Shown here in pieces: positions 13,299 through 20,976 of a stretch of DNA of 33,716 bases. Position 1 is the first letter of the stretch, and every line of letters begins with the position of its first letter. The stretch covers positions 1-33,716 of the forward strand of contig CANPZP010000015.1 of NCBI GenBank assembly GCA_947589115.1. Direction: 5' to 3'. The translations under genes and the position numbers were made by a program. This DNA comes from Candidatus Gastranaerophilales bacterium. GTDB taxonomy: Bacteria > Cyanobacteriota > Vampirovibrionia > Gastranaerophilales > Gastranaerophilaceae. The notes under the pieces were generated by a model that saw nothing but the letters and a program-made list of their open reading frames with translations, did no database searches and was not told the origin of the DNA.

Positions 13299-15791
13299 TT
13301 ATTTTTTAGTTTCTTTAGCCTCTAATTTTTCTAAACGTTTTTCAAGAGCGGCATTTTGTTTCTCAAGCTGTTCTATTCTCTTATCCAAGCCCGATATTTT
13401 TGCCATCATATCTTGGAATTTAGAGTACAATTCCTTAATGGAATTAATCATTGCATAGAACATCTCATCTTTTGATACTGTTAAATATCCGTCTTTTTCT
13501 TTTACTACTGATTTAGGAAATATCTTCTGTAATTCTTGTGCTATTACACCTACATGAGGCTGTTTCTTTTTATCTTTTTTAAATGTAAAATTTTTGGGTT
13601 CTATTTGTATTATTTCTTTTAATCCGCCGTTATATTTACCTGATATGTTTTTAAGCCTTAAATCAGAAGTGACTCTGCTGCCTGCAACAACTAATTCAGC
13701 AACACTTATGTAAGGAGCTGAAAGGTATTCTTTAACAATTACATCTTCGTCTATCGACATACTTGTTGAATGAATATTGTATGCATTAAAATCACCGTTT
13801 AATGTTAATATACCTGTTTCATTAGAGCCGGCTTTAGGCATTGTCCCATATAAATATTTTGAGTTACTGGTTTTTACTCCTGATGAATAAGGATGACTAG
13901 ATTCATAACCAGAATTATTACTAATTTCAAAATAATTACTTTGTCCTGTTGTTTCTTTGCAAGAATATGCCCCAATACAAATATTGTAACTTCCTCCGGC
14001 AATAGTTTCTCCTGCTCCAAGTCCAATACCTATATTATAATTACCGCTGGACAAACCATTTAATGATCTTGCGCCTAAGCTTGTATTGTAAGAACCGGTA
14101 TGATTCGAAAACCCACCTGAAGAATCATCTGAACCGTATAAAGCATCATAACCCAGTGCCGTATTGTAGTGTCCTTGAGATAACCTTTGAGCACGTGCTC
14201 CAATTGCCGTATTTGCATGCTTATAGTCTCCTGTACTTGCACTGAGAGCATATGCGCCAACAGCCGTATTATAATCTCCTTTTTCAACCGATTGAAGAGC
14301 TCCTTGTCCTATTGCAACAGATTCATCGGAACCATAAGAAGAAGATAGTGCATTCACCCCTATAGCAATTGAGTTAGCAAGATGTTCAAATTTTTTATTC
14401 TTAGAATTAGCTAATGCTCCTTGACCTATTGCAATAAGTCCCTCACCTTCTGTTTGATATTGACCTGCTCCATTACCAAAGAAAATATTATTAGAACCTT
14501 TTGTTAAATTGATTAAAGAATTAGTTCCTAATGCAATATTATTACCGGAAGTAGAAGAAGTTTTTGCATCAGGAGAGTATGATTTAAGAGCATGTGAACC
14601 TATTGCTATGTTATTTATCCCGGTCTCACTATATTCCATAGCTCTGGAACCTAAAGCTATATTCTCTTTTCCTGATGATCTTGCCAAAGTTTCTACACCT
14701 ATACCAATACTTTCTATAGCTTTAGCAGGAGTGGTATTATCATCTTCTTCATTATTACCCTCCATTGCGCCACTTCCTAACGCAATATTATTTCTGCCTT
14801 CATTCGCTCTCAATGCCCTTGTTCCGATTGCTATATTATCATCTCCGCTACTTTTATTTGAATCGGCAAATGCTCTGTATCCTATCGCAATATTGTAATC
14901 AGAAGTGGCATTTTGCATAGCTTGATAACCAATTGCTATATTTCGTAATAAACTAAAATCGTTGTTATTACTCAATGATTGGAAACCGAGTGCAATATTC
15001 TCATCACCCGTAGTGTCTAACATTGCCTCACGGCCTATTGCAATATTTTCATCACCGCTTTCGGTATTTCTCAATGATGAAATTCCTATACTTATATTAT
15101 TGTCGCCATCCAACAGTCCGAATAATGAAGTTGCACCGAGGGAAATGTTATTATTTCCGTTTTGATTATCTCCCTGTGCTGCTTCTCCTATGGCTATGTT
15201 GTTACTTCCGTCTTCTAATTCATCCAATGATTCTCTTCCGATGGCTATATTGCTTGAACCTGTTTCGTTCCCGGCAAGTGCATCATTTCCGATTGCTATA
15301 TTTGCTTCTCCCTCTGTATTATTAGATAATGTCCAACCGCCTATTGCTATATTGTCATCACCTGTAGTCAAATCATGCAGAGAAAAAACACCATATGCTA
15401 AATTTCTGTTTGCATCATCTAATTCAGCCGTAAAAACTTCTCTTCCTATTCCTATATTATCAGCATTTGCAACAGAAATACCGCCCATATAATTTAAATT
15501 TGTGGCAGTTTTTTCAAAAAATGAAATAACATTGTTATTTTCGGGGGCTACAATATTTAATTTACCCGCATTTGCGTTCTGATTCCCCCCCCCCGGTGCT
15601 CCAATCCACAATTGCTGTGCATCTCCGGGCAAACCTTTAAGATTTGCTCCGTTAAAATAACTAAAGGGGTTTTCGTTAATTGAACTTGCTCTTCTTGTTA
15701 TTGTCGGTACGGTTGCAGATAAAATCATGCTGGTAACCAAAAGTGATATCAGCAATTCTGCAAGCGAAAACGCTCTTTCTTCTCTAATCAT
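13299..15791 (-). CDS. Prepilin-type / YadA-head repeat / peptidase S74 (tail-fibre chaperone) fusion
   Basis: An 830-residue surface protein with four parts. (1) An N-terminal prepilin signature, EERA|FSLAELLISLLVT (cleavage after Ala rather than Gly), residues 1-28. (2) A short linker holding a G10 tract (P66-G69). (3) About 500 residues (roughly 100-630) of YadA/Hep_Hag-type head repeats of the form NNIAIG..AL....G, which fold as a left-handed beta-roll in trimeric adhesins. (4) A C-terminal intramolecular chaperone domain of the peptidase S74 type (from about 705: SDLRLKNISGKY, then HVGVIAQELQKIFP and DEMFYAMINSIKEL), ending in a coiled coil (RIEQLEKQNAALEKRLEKLE). The Ser-Lys pair S709/K714 has the spacing known for self-cleavage in phage endosialidases. 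Likely a trimeric, pilin-anchored surface fibre or adhesin. A GGAAG motif precedes the ATG. Confidence 0.88.
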   Translation of the reverse strand: MIREERAFSLAELLISLLVTSMILSATVPTITRRASSINENPFSYFNGANLKGLPGDAQQLWIGAPGGGNQNANAGKLNIVAPENNNVISFFEKTATNLNYMGGISVANADNIGIGREVFTAELDDANRNLAYGVFSLHDLTTGDDNIAIGGWTLSNNTEGEANIAIGNDALAGNETGSSNIAIGRESLDELEDGSNNIAIGEAAQGDNQNGNNNISLGATSLFGLLDGDNNISIGISSLRNTESGDENIAIGREAMLDTTGDENIALGFQSLSNNNDFSLLRNIAIGYQAMQNATSDYNIAIGYRAFADSNKSSGDDNIAIGTRALRANEGRNNIALGSGAMEGNNEEDDNTTPAKAIESIGIGVETLARSSGKENIALGSRAMEYSETGINNIAIGSHALKSYSPDAKTSSTSGNNIALGTNSLINLTKGSNNIFFGNGAGQYQTEGEGLIAIGQGALANSKNKKFEHLANSIAIGVNALSSSYGSDESVAIGQGALQSVEKGDYNTAVGAYALSASTGDYKHANTAIGARAQRLSQGHYNTALGYDALYGSDDSSGGFSNHTGSYNTSLGARSLNGLSSGNYNIGIGLGAGETIAGGSYNICIGAYSCKETTGQSNYFEISNNSGYESSHPYSSGVKTSNSKYLYGTMPKAGSNETGILTLNGDFNAYNIHSTSMSIDEDVIVKEYLSAPYISVAELVVAGSRVTSDLRLKNISGKYNGGLKEIIQIEPKNFTFKKDKKKQPHVGVIAQELQKIFPKSVVKEKDGYLTVSKDEMFYAMINSIKELYSKFQDMMAKISGLDKRIEQLEKQNAALEKRLEKLEAKETKK
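15585..15594 (-). repeat. G10 homopolymer (minus strand) just after the prepilin stalk of the adhesin
   Basis: Ten consecutive C on the plus strand encode P-G-G-G (residues 66-69). A change of one base in either direction reaches a stop within about ten codons. It is a candidate slipped-strand switch, in the ON register here. Confidence 0.7.
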
Positions 15792-15814
15792 ATAATTACT
15801 TCCGTTTCTATTTT

Positions 15815-15844
15815 ATTTTACAACGCTATTTTTTTAATACCCAA
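15815..15844 (-). promoter_or_regulatory. Possible promoter of the prepilin/adhesin gene
   Basis: On the minus strand, TTGGGT (15839-15844), an 18-nt spacer and TAAAAT (15815-15820) lie 24 nt before the ATG at 15791. The surroundings are very AT-rich, so chance matches are easy. Confidence 0.35.
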
Positions 15845-15903
15845 ATTTTTATTTTTTTATCATAAAAATTCATGTTTTATTTTACATTATTTAAATTTAA
15901 AAA

Positions 15904-16431
15904 TCAAAATTTTAAATGATGGTTTACTATGAGCTTATATAAAACATTTGTTTTTTTCATTCTGTTTTCGTAGTTAGTATTGTATGCATCCAGTTCTATA
16001 CCTGCTGTTTTATATAATTCTTTAAGCACATCTTCCGAACGTTCCTTATCGGTTGCATATTGACTTCTGAATTTATCAAGTTCGGAATAATCAAGAAATT
16101 TACCACCGCAGCCGTAACATTCATCAATCTGAACATCATGTGAAGAACTTGAATAGTTTTTAACCATTTTCCAGCCGCATATAGGACATATTCTGTCATA
16201 TGAATCATCAACTTTGTTAAACGACTTATTTTCAAAAACTTTTTCCAACGGAGAAATATCTTCATGCTGTTCATTAAATTTGTCAAATTCTCTGTTATCA
16301 AAGAAAATACCACCGCAGCCGTTAATACAAACATCAAGGTTAACACCCTGATCAGGCATATAAACTTTAATCATCGGCTTTCCGCATGCCGGACATTGTA
16401 TAATTTCATCTTTATTATCTTCGGAAGACAT
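15904..16431 (-). CDS. Double zinc-ribbon (zf-TFIIB type) protein
   Basis: A 175-residue protein with two zinc-ribbon units of the zf-TFIIB kind. The first is CPACGKPMIKVY followed by LDVCINGCGGIFFDNREFDKF. The second is CPICGWKMVKNY followed by IDECYGCGGKFLDYSELDKF. Each has a CxxC knuckle, a second Cys cluster (CxxCGG) and a trailing [FL]-D-x-x-E-x-D/E-K-F motif that is the hallmark of the family. A helical tail of about 50 residues follows. In bacteria these proteins are widespread and poorly understood; DNA, RNA or protein binding are all possible. The start at 16431 (ATG) is preferred over TTG at 16437, and the ribosome-binding site is weak. It is in line with the adhesin gene downstream (113-nt gap). 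Confidence 0.82.
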   Translation of the reverse strand: MSSEDNKDEIIQCPACGKPMIKVYMPDQGVNLDVCINGCGGIFFDNREFDKFNEQHEDISPLEKVFENKSFNKVDDSYDRICPICGWKMVKNYSSSSHDVQIDECYGCGGKFLDYSELDKFRSQYATDKERSEDVLKELYKTAGIELDAYNTNYENRMKKTNVLYKLIVNHHLKF

Positions 16432-16493
16432 ACTCAACTCTTTCTATAAACTACACTGAAAACATATTATCATATTTTTCGTATAAAGGAAAG

Positions 16494-16525
16494 AAAAAAA
16501 GCCCCCGAAAAATCGAAGGCTTTTT
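16494..16525 (-). terminator. Terminator of the SLH surface-protein gene
   Basis: Read leftward: GCCTTCGA, loop TTTT, TCGGGGGC (8 pairs including two G-U) within flanking A and T runs, ending in TTTTTTT. On the plus strand the G-U pairs become C-A mismatches, so it works mainly leftward. Confidence 0.8.
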
Positions 16526-16550
16526 CCTCTGATATAAGAGTAAACGTAAA

Positions 16551-18629
16551 TTATTGTTCGTGGCATCCGAAAGCAATTGTAACTTTTTCTTTCGGGTTAA
16601 CAGAAGATACTCTCATGCCGTTAGGATCGATAAGGTAAGATATTTCATCCCCTGTATATTGGAATAATCCCATAGTACCAGATAATGCGGTACGTGTAAC
16701 ATCAACAGGAGCTTTAACAATAGCTTTACCTACATCAACGTAACTTCTTCCGGCAGCTTTAAACTGACCTTGGAAAATTTCGCCGGTACCGACACCAACG
16801 CCTGAAACAACTTGTTCAACAGCGTTACTTGCACTGACAATTGCACCGCCGACTGTTCTTCCTACGTCACCTAACAGTCCGCCTACCCATGTAAACGGGA
16901 ATTCAACTATACGAGCAACGGCATTCGGCTTTTTAACTTTGTTTACCTGCGCAGTTAATATCTGGTTAGGTAATTCAGTTTTGCATTTACCAAACTTAAT
17001 AGTATTGAAAGATAATTTTAAAGCACCTTGGCAATGTTTTGTAGGTCTTACAACTTCAAGTACTTTACCGTCTACCCTTGAACCTGCGGGATATTCAACA
17101 CCGTTTATGGTAACTGAATCTAAAGTGGTAGCTGCAAATCTGTCACCGATATTAGCTGATTTAGCACTAATTTCATCATTAAATGCCAATTGCAGTGTAG
17201 GAATTGTTACGATTTCTTCATTTTGATATAATGCCTTTCTGGTTTGGCATCCGCAATCTGATGAAGTAACTTTATCATTACTGCTGTAACCTAAAGCGAC
17301 TCTGACATTTTCTAACATAGATGCAATTTCTGCACGGCTTGCATCTTTATTCGGTGCAATCTGATTAGAGTTAGGAAATTCAGATATACCTCCGTTTTCG
17401 ATAACTTTAGCCGTTGATACTTTTGCCCAATTAGGTACAGTGTCACCGTCACAATATTGATTTAATATTTCGTCAGCTTTGCATTCATCCATAGGGCAGT
17501 TTATACCTTTTGCCATTATTGAAAATGCTTCCGCTCTTGAAATAGGCTGATTGGGTTTAAATGTATTATTCGGGTATCCCGACATTAAGCCGTTATCAAC
17601 TGCTTTTGCTATTGTTTTATTAGCCCAATGTGATTGCGGAACATCTTTAAACATATTTGTTGCACATGTAACATCATCGTTTAAATTGAAGCCTTTAACC
17701 ACCATTGTTGCCATTTCAGCTCTTGAAACAGGTAAGTTGGGTTTAAATGTTCTGTCAGGGTATCCTGCTATAACGTTATTGTCAGTTAAGACATTAATAT
17801 CACAACTAGCCCAATAGCCGTCAGGAACATCTTCAAAAGCACTGACAATAGGAGCTGCACCGCCTGTAGGGGCTGAGTAATCAAACGGTTCATAGCTTTT
17901 TTTCATAACTTCCATACTTGTGTTCGTATGAATTTGTACAGGGCATCCTGCTCCGTCAATATGTGCGGGATTTCTGTCTACGGAAATTCCTCTGCCTAAA
18001 GGAGCGTTATCAAGACAAGGTATAGGAGCAGCCGCACCGGTCATACTGCCGTTTTGGCATCCGCATCCGTTATCAATATAAGGAGCAGCTGCGCCGGTCA
18101 TATTACCGTTTTGGCATCCGCATCCGTTCGGTGCTTCCGCAACAGGTACACCTGAAAATCCCGGCATTGAATCATCTCCTATATACAATGCATTATTTCT
18201 TTCTCCGACAACTTGGTTATTTCCGTATATTGCATTCGGATATGCATATACCTGCTGTTTAAACTTATCAGCATTATTTGTTCCCGGACATACCGCACAA
18301 GTCGGGCTTGAAGGTGTCGGGCATTGTGCTATGGGCGGACATGGATTACATGAGTCTGATATAGGCTGGCATGAATCACAATCTTTTTTCTTTGCTTCAC
18401 ATGGACTGCATGTTGTTTTAGGCTGGCAAGAACAACTATCTATATCATTAAGACATTTCGGACATTTTGCTGTTGTTGGCGTCACAGGAGAAGGGCATCC
18501 AGACAATGGGCAAGCTGCCAAAAGCTCATTTGACGTTTCGGTTGCTGTTTCTTGTGTAAAACCTGCATTAGTTCCCGCTAATACGCCGATTGTTACTACG
18601 GCAGCGAGTGTCATTTTGTTTAATTTCAT
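16551..18629 (-). CDS. Cys-rich S-layer-homology (SLH) surface protein
   Basis: A 692-residue exported protein. A signal peptide (residues 1-22, ending GTNA) is followed by a strikingly Cys-rich stretch (15 Cys between residues 40 and 114, mostly CxxC pairs such as CPKC and CSPC). Next come two near-identical copies of NGCGCQNG(N/S)MTGAAAP (residues 168-201). Three SLH domains follow at about 265-315, 327-376 and a degenerate one at 398-447, with FEDVPDGYWA, GYPDRTFKPN and SRAEMATM motifs; these anchor proteins to cell-wall polymers. The C-terminal ~215 residues hold a beta-rich domain (SANIGDRFAATTLDSVTING, YPAGSRVDGKVLEV) and a Gly/Ala-rich amphipathic region. An AAGGAGG site lies 3-4 nt before the ATG, and the leader carries a strong hairpin, suggesting high expression. 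Role: wall-anchored envelope protein. The Cys pairs may bind metal or form cross-links. Confidence 0.88.
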   Translation of the reverse strand: MKLNKMTLAAVVTIGVLAGTNAGFTQETATETSNELLAACPLSGCPSPVTPTTAKCPKCLNDIDSCSCQPKTTCSPCEAKKKDCDSCQPISDSCNPCPPIAQCPTPSSPTCAVCPGTNNADKFKQQVYAYPNAIYGNNQVVGERNNALYIGDDSMPGFSGVPVAEAPNGCGCQNGNMTGAAAPYIDNGCGCQNGSMTGAAAPIPCLDNAPLGRGISVDRNPAHIDGAGCPVQIHTNTSMEVMKKSYEPFDYSAPTGGAAPIVSAFEDVPDGYWASCDINVLTDNNVIAGYPDRTFKPNLPVSRAEMATMVVKGFNLNDDVTCATNMFKDVPQSHWANKTIAKAVDNGLMSGYPNNTFKPNQPISRAEAFSIMAKGINCPMDECKADEILNQYCDGDTVPNWAKVSTAKVIENGGISEFPNSNQIAPNKDASRAEIASMLENVRVALGYSSNDKVTSSDCGCQTRKALYQNEEIVTIPTLQLAFNDEISAKSANIGDRFAATTLDSVTINGVEYPAGSRVDGKVLEVVRPTKHCQGALKLSFNTIKFGKCKTELPNQILTAQVNKVKKPNAVARIVEFPFTWVGGLLGDVGRTVGGAIVSASNAVEQVVSGVGVGTGEIFQGQFKAAGRSYVDVGKAIVKAPVDVTRTALSGTMGLFQYTGDEISYLIDPNGMRVSSVNPKEKVTIAFGCHEQ

Positions 18630-18647
18630 TTTTCCTCCTTGTTCATA

Positions 18648-18676
18648 AAAGAAATGTTACAGGCAAACATTTCTTT
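18648..18676 (-). promoter_or_regulatory. 5' leader hairpin of the SLH gene
   Basis: A perfect 11-bp inverted repeat (AAAGAAATGTT at 18648-18658, AACATTTCTTT at 18666-18676) has a 7-nt loop and sits 19 nt upstream of the SLH start codon, just before the AAGGAGG site. No rightward gene ends here, so a rightward terminator role is unlikely. It probably stabilises or regulates the mRNA of an abundant surface protein. The rest of the gap, 18677-18931, is AT-rich; I see no clear promoter boxes or other feature in it. Confidence 0.5.
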
Positions 18677-18931
18677 TTTTATATCTCTTTGTTTCGTGTT
18701 TATATTTTCTTTTCTATCTTTGAATTATGATATGTTATACCTGTTATGTTCATTGCCTTATTTCAGTATTATTTCGGGCTATTATTACAATCAGATAAAT
18801 TTGAATGCATTCTTTAATTTTTAAAATACTTTTATTAGTCCATATTTTTTTATCAGTTTCATACTTGAAGTTGATTTTTTATCTAAAAATATTGTTAAAA
18901 TTGTAATGTTATTTGTTATTAGGTTTTTAAA

Positions 18932-19057
18932 ATGAATTTAAATGAAGTTTGCATCCTTAAATTTTTAATAAATCCCGATGAAATCCAAGATTTATCTTCC
19001 GTCTTTTTAAAGAATATTGAAGAAATTGATAAAAGTTATAAAATGGATAATAATTAA
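18932..19057 (+). CDS. Possible small acidic protein, 41 residues
   Basis: An open frame MNLNEVCILKFLINPDEIQD continues to SYKMDNN and a TAA stop, 33 nt before the diguanylate cyclase gene in the same direction. The composition (acidic, amphipathic helix LSSVFLKNIEEIDKSYK) looks protein-like, and codon choice matches the neighbours. The ribosome-binding site is weak (AGG 9 nt upstream). It could be a small regulator or partner of the downstream sensor, or a chance frame. Nothing recognisable. Confidence 0.35.
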   Translation: MNLNEVCILKFLINPDEIQDLSSVFLKNIEEIDKSYKMDNN

Positions 19058-19090
19058 TCAAGAAGCAATTTACATTTAACAGGAACTTTT

Positions 19091-20908
19091 ATGAAAAATT
19101 TTCTTCATTTTATTTTCAGGCACAGGTATGATATTTTTTACTCCTGCATTTTAATATTAATCTTTGCTTTTGTTTTTTATATGTTCCCAAAAGATGAAAC
19201 AAAAACAATCATTAAGCATTTGGAGAATAAAACTTTTGATATCAGGCAAAGTATTATTTCTAAAAATAAAAAAGTTAATAAAGATATTATTATTGTCACT
19301 GTTGATAATCCTTCATATGAATATTTAACGGAAAAATACGGGGATTGGCCTATTCCGAGAAATGTTTATGCCGATATTATTAACTATATTGAAGCTCAAA
19401 ATCCCAAATATATCGTATTTGATTTATTATTTATAAAAACCTTAAACCGTATACCAAAAAGTGATGTTAAACTCATTAACGCATTCAAAAACTATAACAA
19501 TATTTATACGGCTGTTAGCTTTGATGATTACCCTAAGGAAATGAGAGTACCTCCGATTATTGATAAAAAACTCAGCTCGAATATATTAAATATTCCCTCC
19601 AATATAGAGCCTGAAAAATTTATCAATGCAAGACTCATTCTCCCCGAAATTATTCAAGCCACTTCAAATATAGGACATATTAATACAATAAAAGATGATG
19701 ACGGATTTATCAGAAAAATCCCCGCTTTTATTGAATATTCAGATAACTGCTATCTGTATTTAACTTTTAAATTGGGGATAGATTACTTAAATAAATATGA
19801 AAATCAAAATATATCAAAACTTCAAGTTGACAAAAATAATAATTTAATCCTCGGGAAAAGGAAAATTCCGTTAAATAATAATGCTCAAGTAATCCTTAAC
19901 TGGTACGGAAAATCAGGGATAACAAATGACAATTCCTTCAAATATATCTCGTTCTGGGAAATATTAAAAGAGATGGAAAATCAAGAAACTAACGACATAT
20001 TTAAAGACAAAATTGTTTATATAGGAACAAGTGTTTCATCTCTGTCAGATATAAAAACCGTCCCGACGGAAAAATATATGCCCGGAGTTGAAGTTCATGC
20101 AACACTTTTAAACAATATCATTGATAATTCGCTGATTAAGCAAGCACCTTTATCAACAAATATAATAATCACGATTATATTATCTTTAATTTTCATAACA
20201 ACCGTTTTCTTTATTCGTTCCGTTGCGGCAAATGTTATAATCTATCTTTTAACAAACATCATATATTTATACTTATCGGCATATATTATGAGTAAACATA
20301 ATCTGTGGATATGGATTATAATCCCGATATTTATAAGCGGTTTAGTTTTTGTATCTTCGTTTATTATAAAATATTTAATAAAATCAAGAGATTTTGAATA
20401 TACATATAAACTTGCAACTACTGACGGATTAACCGAATTATATAATCACAGATATTTTCAAGAGCAGTTAAGATTTAAAATAAAGCAAGCGGAAAAATTA
20501 AAGAATTCATTCTCTGTAATAATTATTGATATAGATTTCTTTAAAAAGTTCAATGACACATACGGACACCAAGCCGGAGATGCGGTATTAAAGAATGTGG
20601 CGAAAACTCTTAAATCTTGCGTCAGAAGTGAAGATTATGTATGCAGGTACGGCGGTGAAGAAATGACAATTATTCTTAATAATACAAGTCATGAAAGTGC
20701 CGTAAATATAGCACAAAAAGTATGTAATACCATTGCATCAAAAAAATTCGAACTTACTCCCGAATTGGAAGTTAATGTAACAATCAGCCTCGGAGTTGCC
20801 ACATATCCCGATAACGGAAACACTCCTTCCGAAATTATAGAATACGCAGATAAATGTTTATATAATGCAAAAGAAACAGGAAGAAACAAAGTAGGCAGTT
20901 TAAATTAA
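19091..20908 (+). CDS. CHASE2-sensor diguanylate cyclase (GGDEF)
   Basis: A 605-residue membrane sensor that makes c-di-GMP. TM1 is at residues 15-32. A large extracytoplasmic CHASE2 domain follows at about 38-350, with DIIIVTVDNPSYEYL, the WPIPRNVYADIINYI and FDLLF segments, and GVEVHATLLNNIIDN near its end. Three further membrane helices lie at about 355-430, then a GGDEF domain at 440-605. The active site reads GGEEM (521-525), with metal-binding IIIDIDFFKKFND (D480/D482). An RxxD inhibitory site, RSED (512-515), lies five residues before the GG, so product feedback is expected. Met replaces the usual Phe/Leu after GGEE; the catalytic acids are kept. AGGAA precedes the ATG by 6 nt. The position between surface-protein and glucan genes suggests envelope or adhesion signalling, but the ligand is unknown. 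Confidence 0.94.
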   Translation: MKNFLHFIFRHRYDIFYSCILILIFAFVFYMFPKDETKTIIKHLENKTFDIRQSIISKNKKVNKDIIIVTVDNPSYEYLTEKYGDWPIPRNVYADIINYIEAQNPKYIVFDLLFIKTLNRIPKSDVKLINAFKNYNNIYTAVSFDDYPKEMRVPPIIDKKLSSNILNIPSNIEPEKFINARLILPEIIQATSNIGHINTIKDDDGFIRKIPAFIEYSDNCYLYLTFKLGIDYLNKYENQNISKLQVDKNNNLILGKRKIPLNNNAQVILNWYGKSGITNDNSFKYISFWEILKEMENQETNDIFKDKIVYIGTSVSSLSDIKTVPTEKYMPGVEVHATLLNNIIDNSLIKQAPLSTNIIITIILSLIFITTVFFIRSVAANVIIYLLTNIIYLYLSAYIMSKHNLWIWIIIPIFISGLVFVSSFIIKYLIKSRDFEYTYKLATTDGLTELYNHRYFQEQLRFKIKQAEKLKNSFSVIIIDIDFFKKFNDTYGHQAGDAVLKNVAKTLKSCVRSEDYVCRYGGEEMTIILNNTSHESAVNIAQKVCNTIASKKFELTPELEVNVTISLGVATYPDNGNTPSEIIEYADKCLYNAKETGRNKVGSLN

Positions 20909-20976
20909 ATCAGTTTAAACTAAGGCAATAATTTTTCTTTACATGTTTTATAATAATGTATGTAAGGGATAGTGAA

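Noticed and set aside
14509-15492. Several plus-strand open frames (for example 14509-14898 and 15190-15492) opposite the adhesin gene
   Set aside because: They are antisense shadows of the YadA-head repeats. The periodic coding of N-I-A-I-G keeps the opposite frames free of stops. They have no ribosome-binding sites and no domain features.
13900-15500. Regularly spaced short repeats that might suggest a CRISPR array
   Set aside because: The repeats are degenerate, in frame, and encode the beta-roll motif of one protein. Spacers are not unique sequences between identical repeats.
17551-17817. Plus-strand frame opposite the SLH domains
   Set aside because: It is a shadow of the repeated SLH coding sequence, with no supporting signals.
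18639-18824. A 61-residue hydrophobic plus-strand frame in the gap upstream of the SLH gene
   Set aside because: It starts inside the SLH ribosome-binding region, has no ribosome-binding site of its own, and its hydrophobicity follows from the T-rich composition.
20889-20935. Inverted AGTTTAAA/TTTAAACT sequence after the diguanylate cyclase gene as a terminator
   Set aside because: It is AT-only with no T run after it; such palindromes are expected in this composition.
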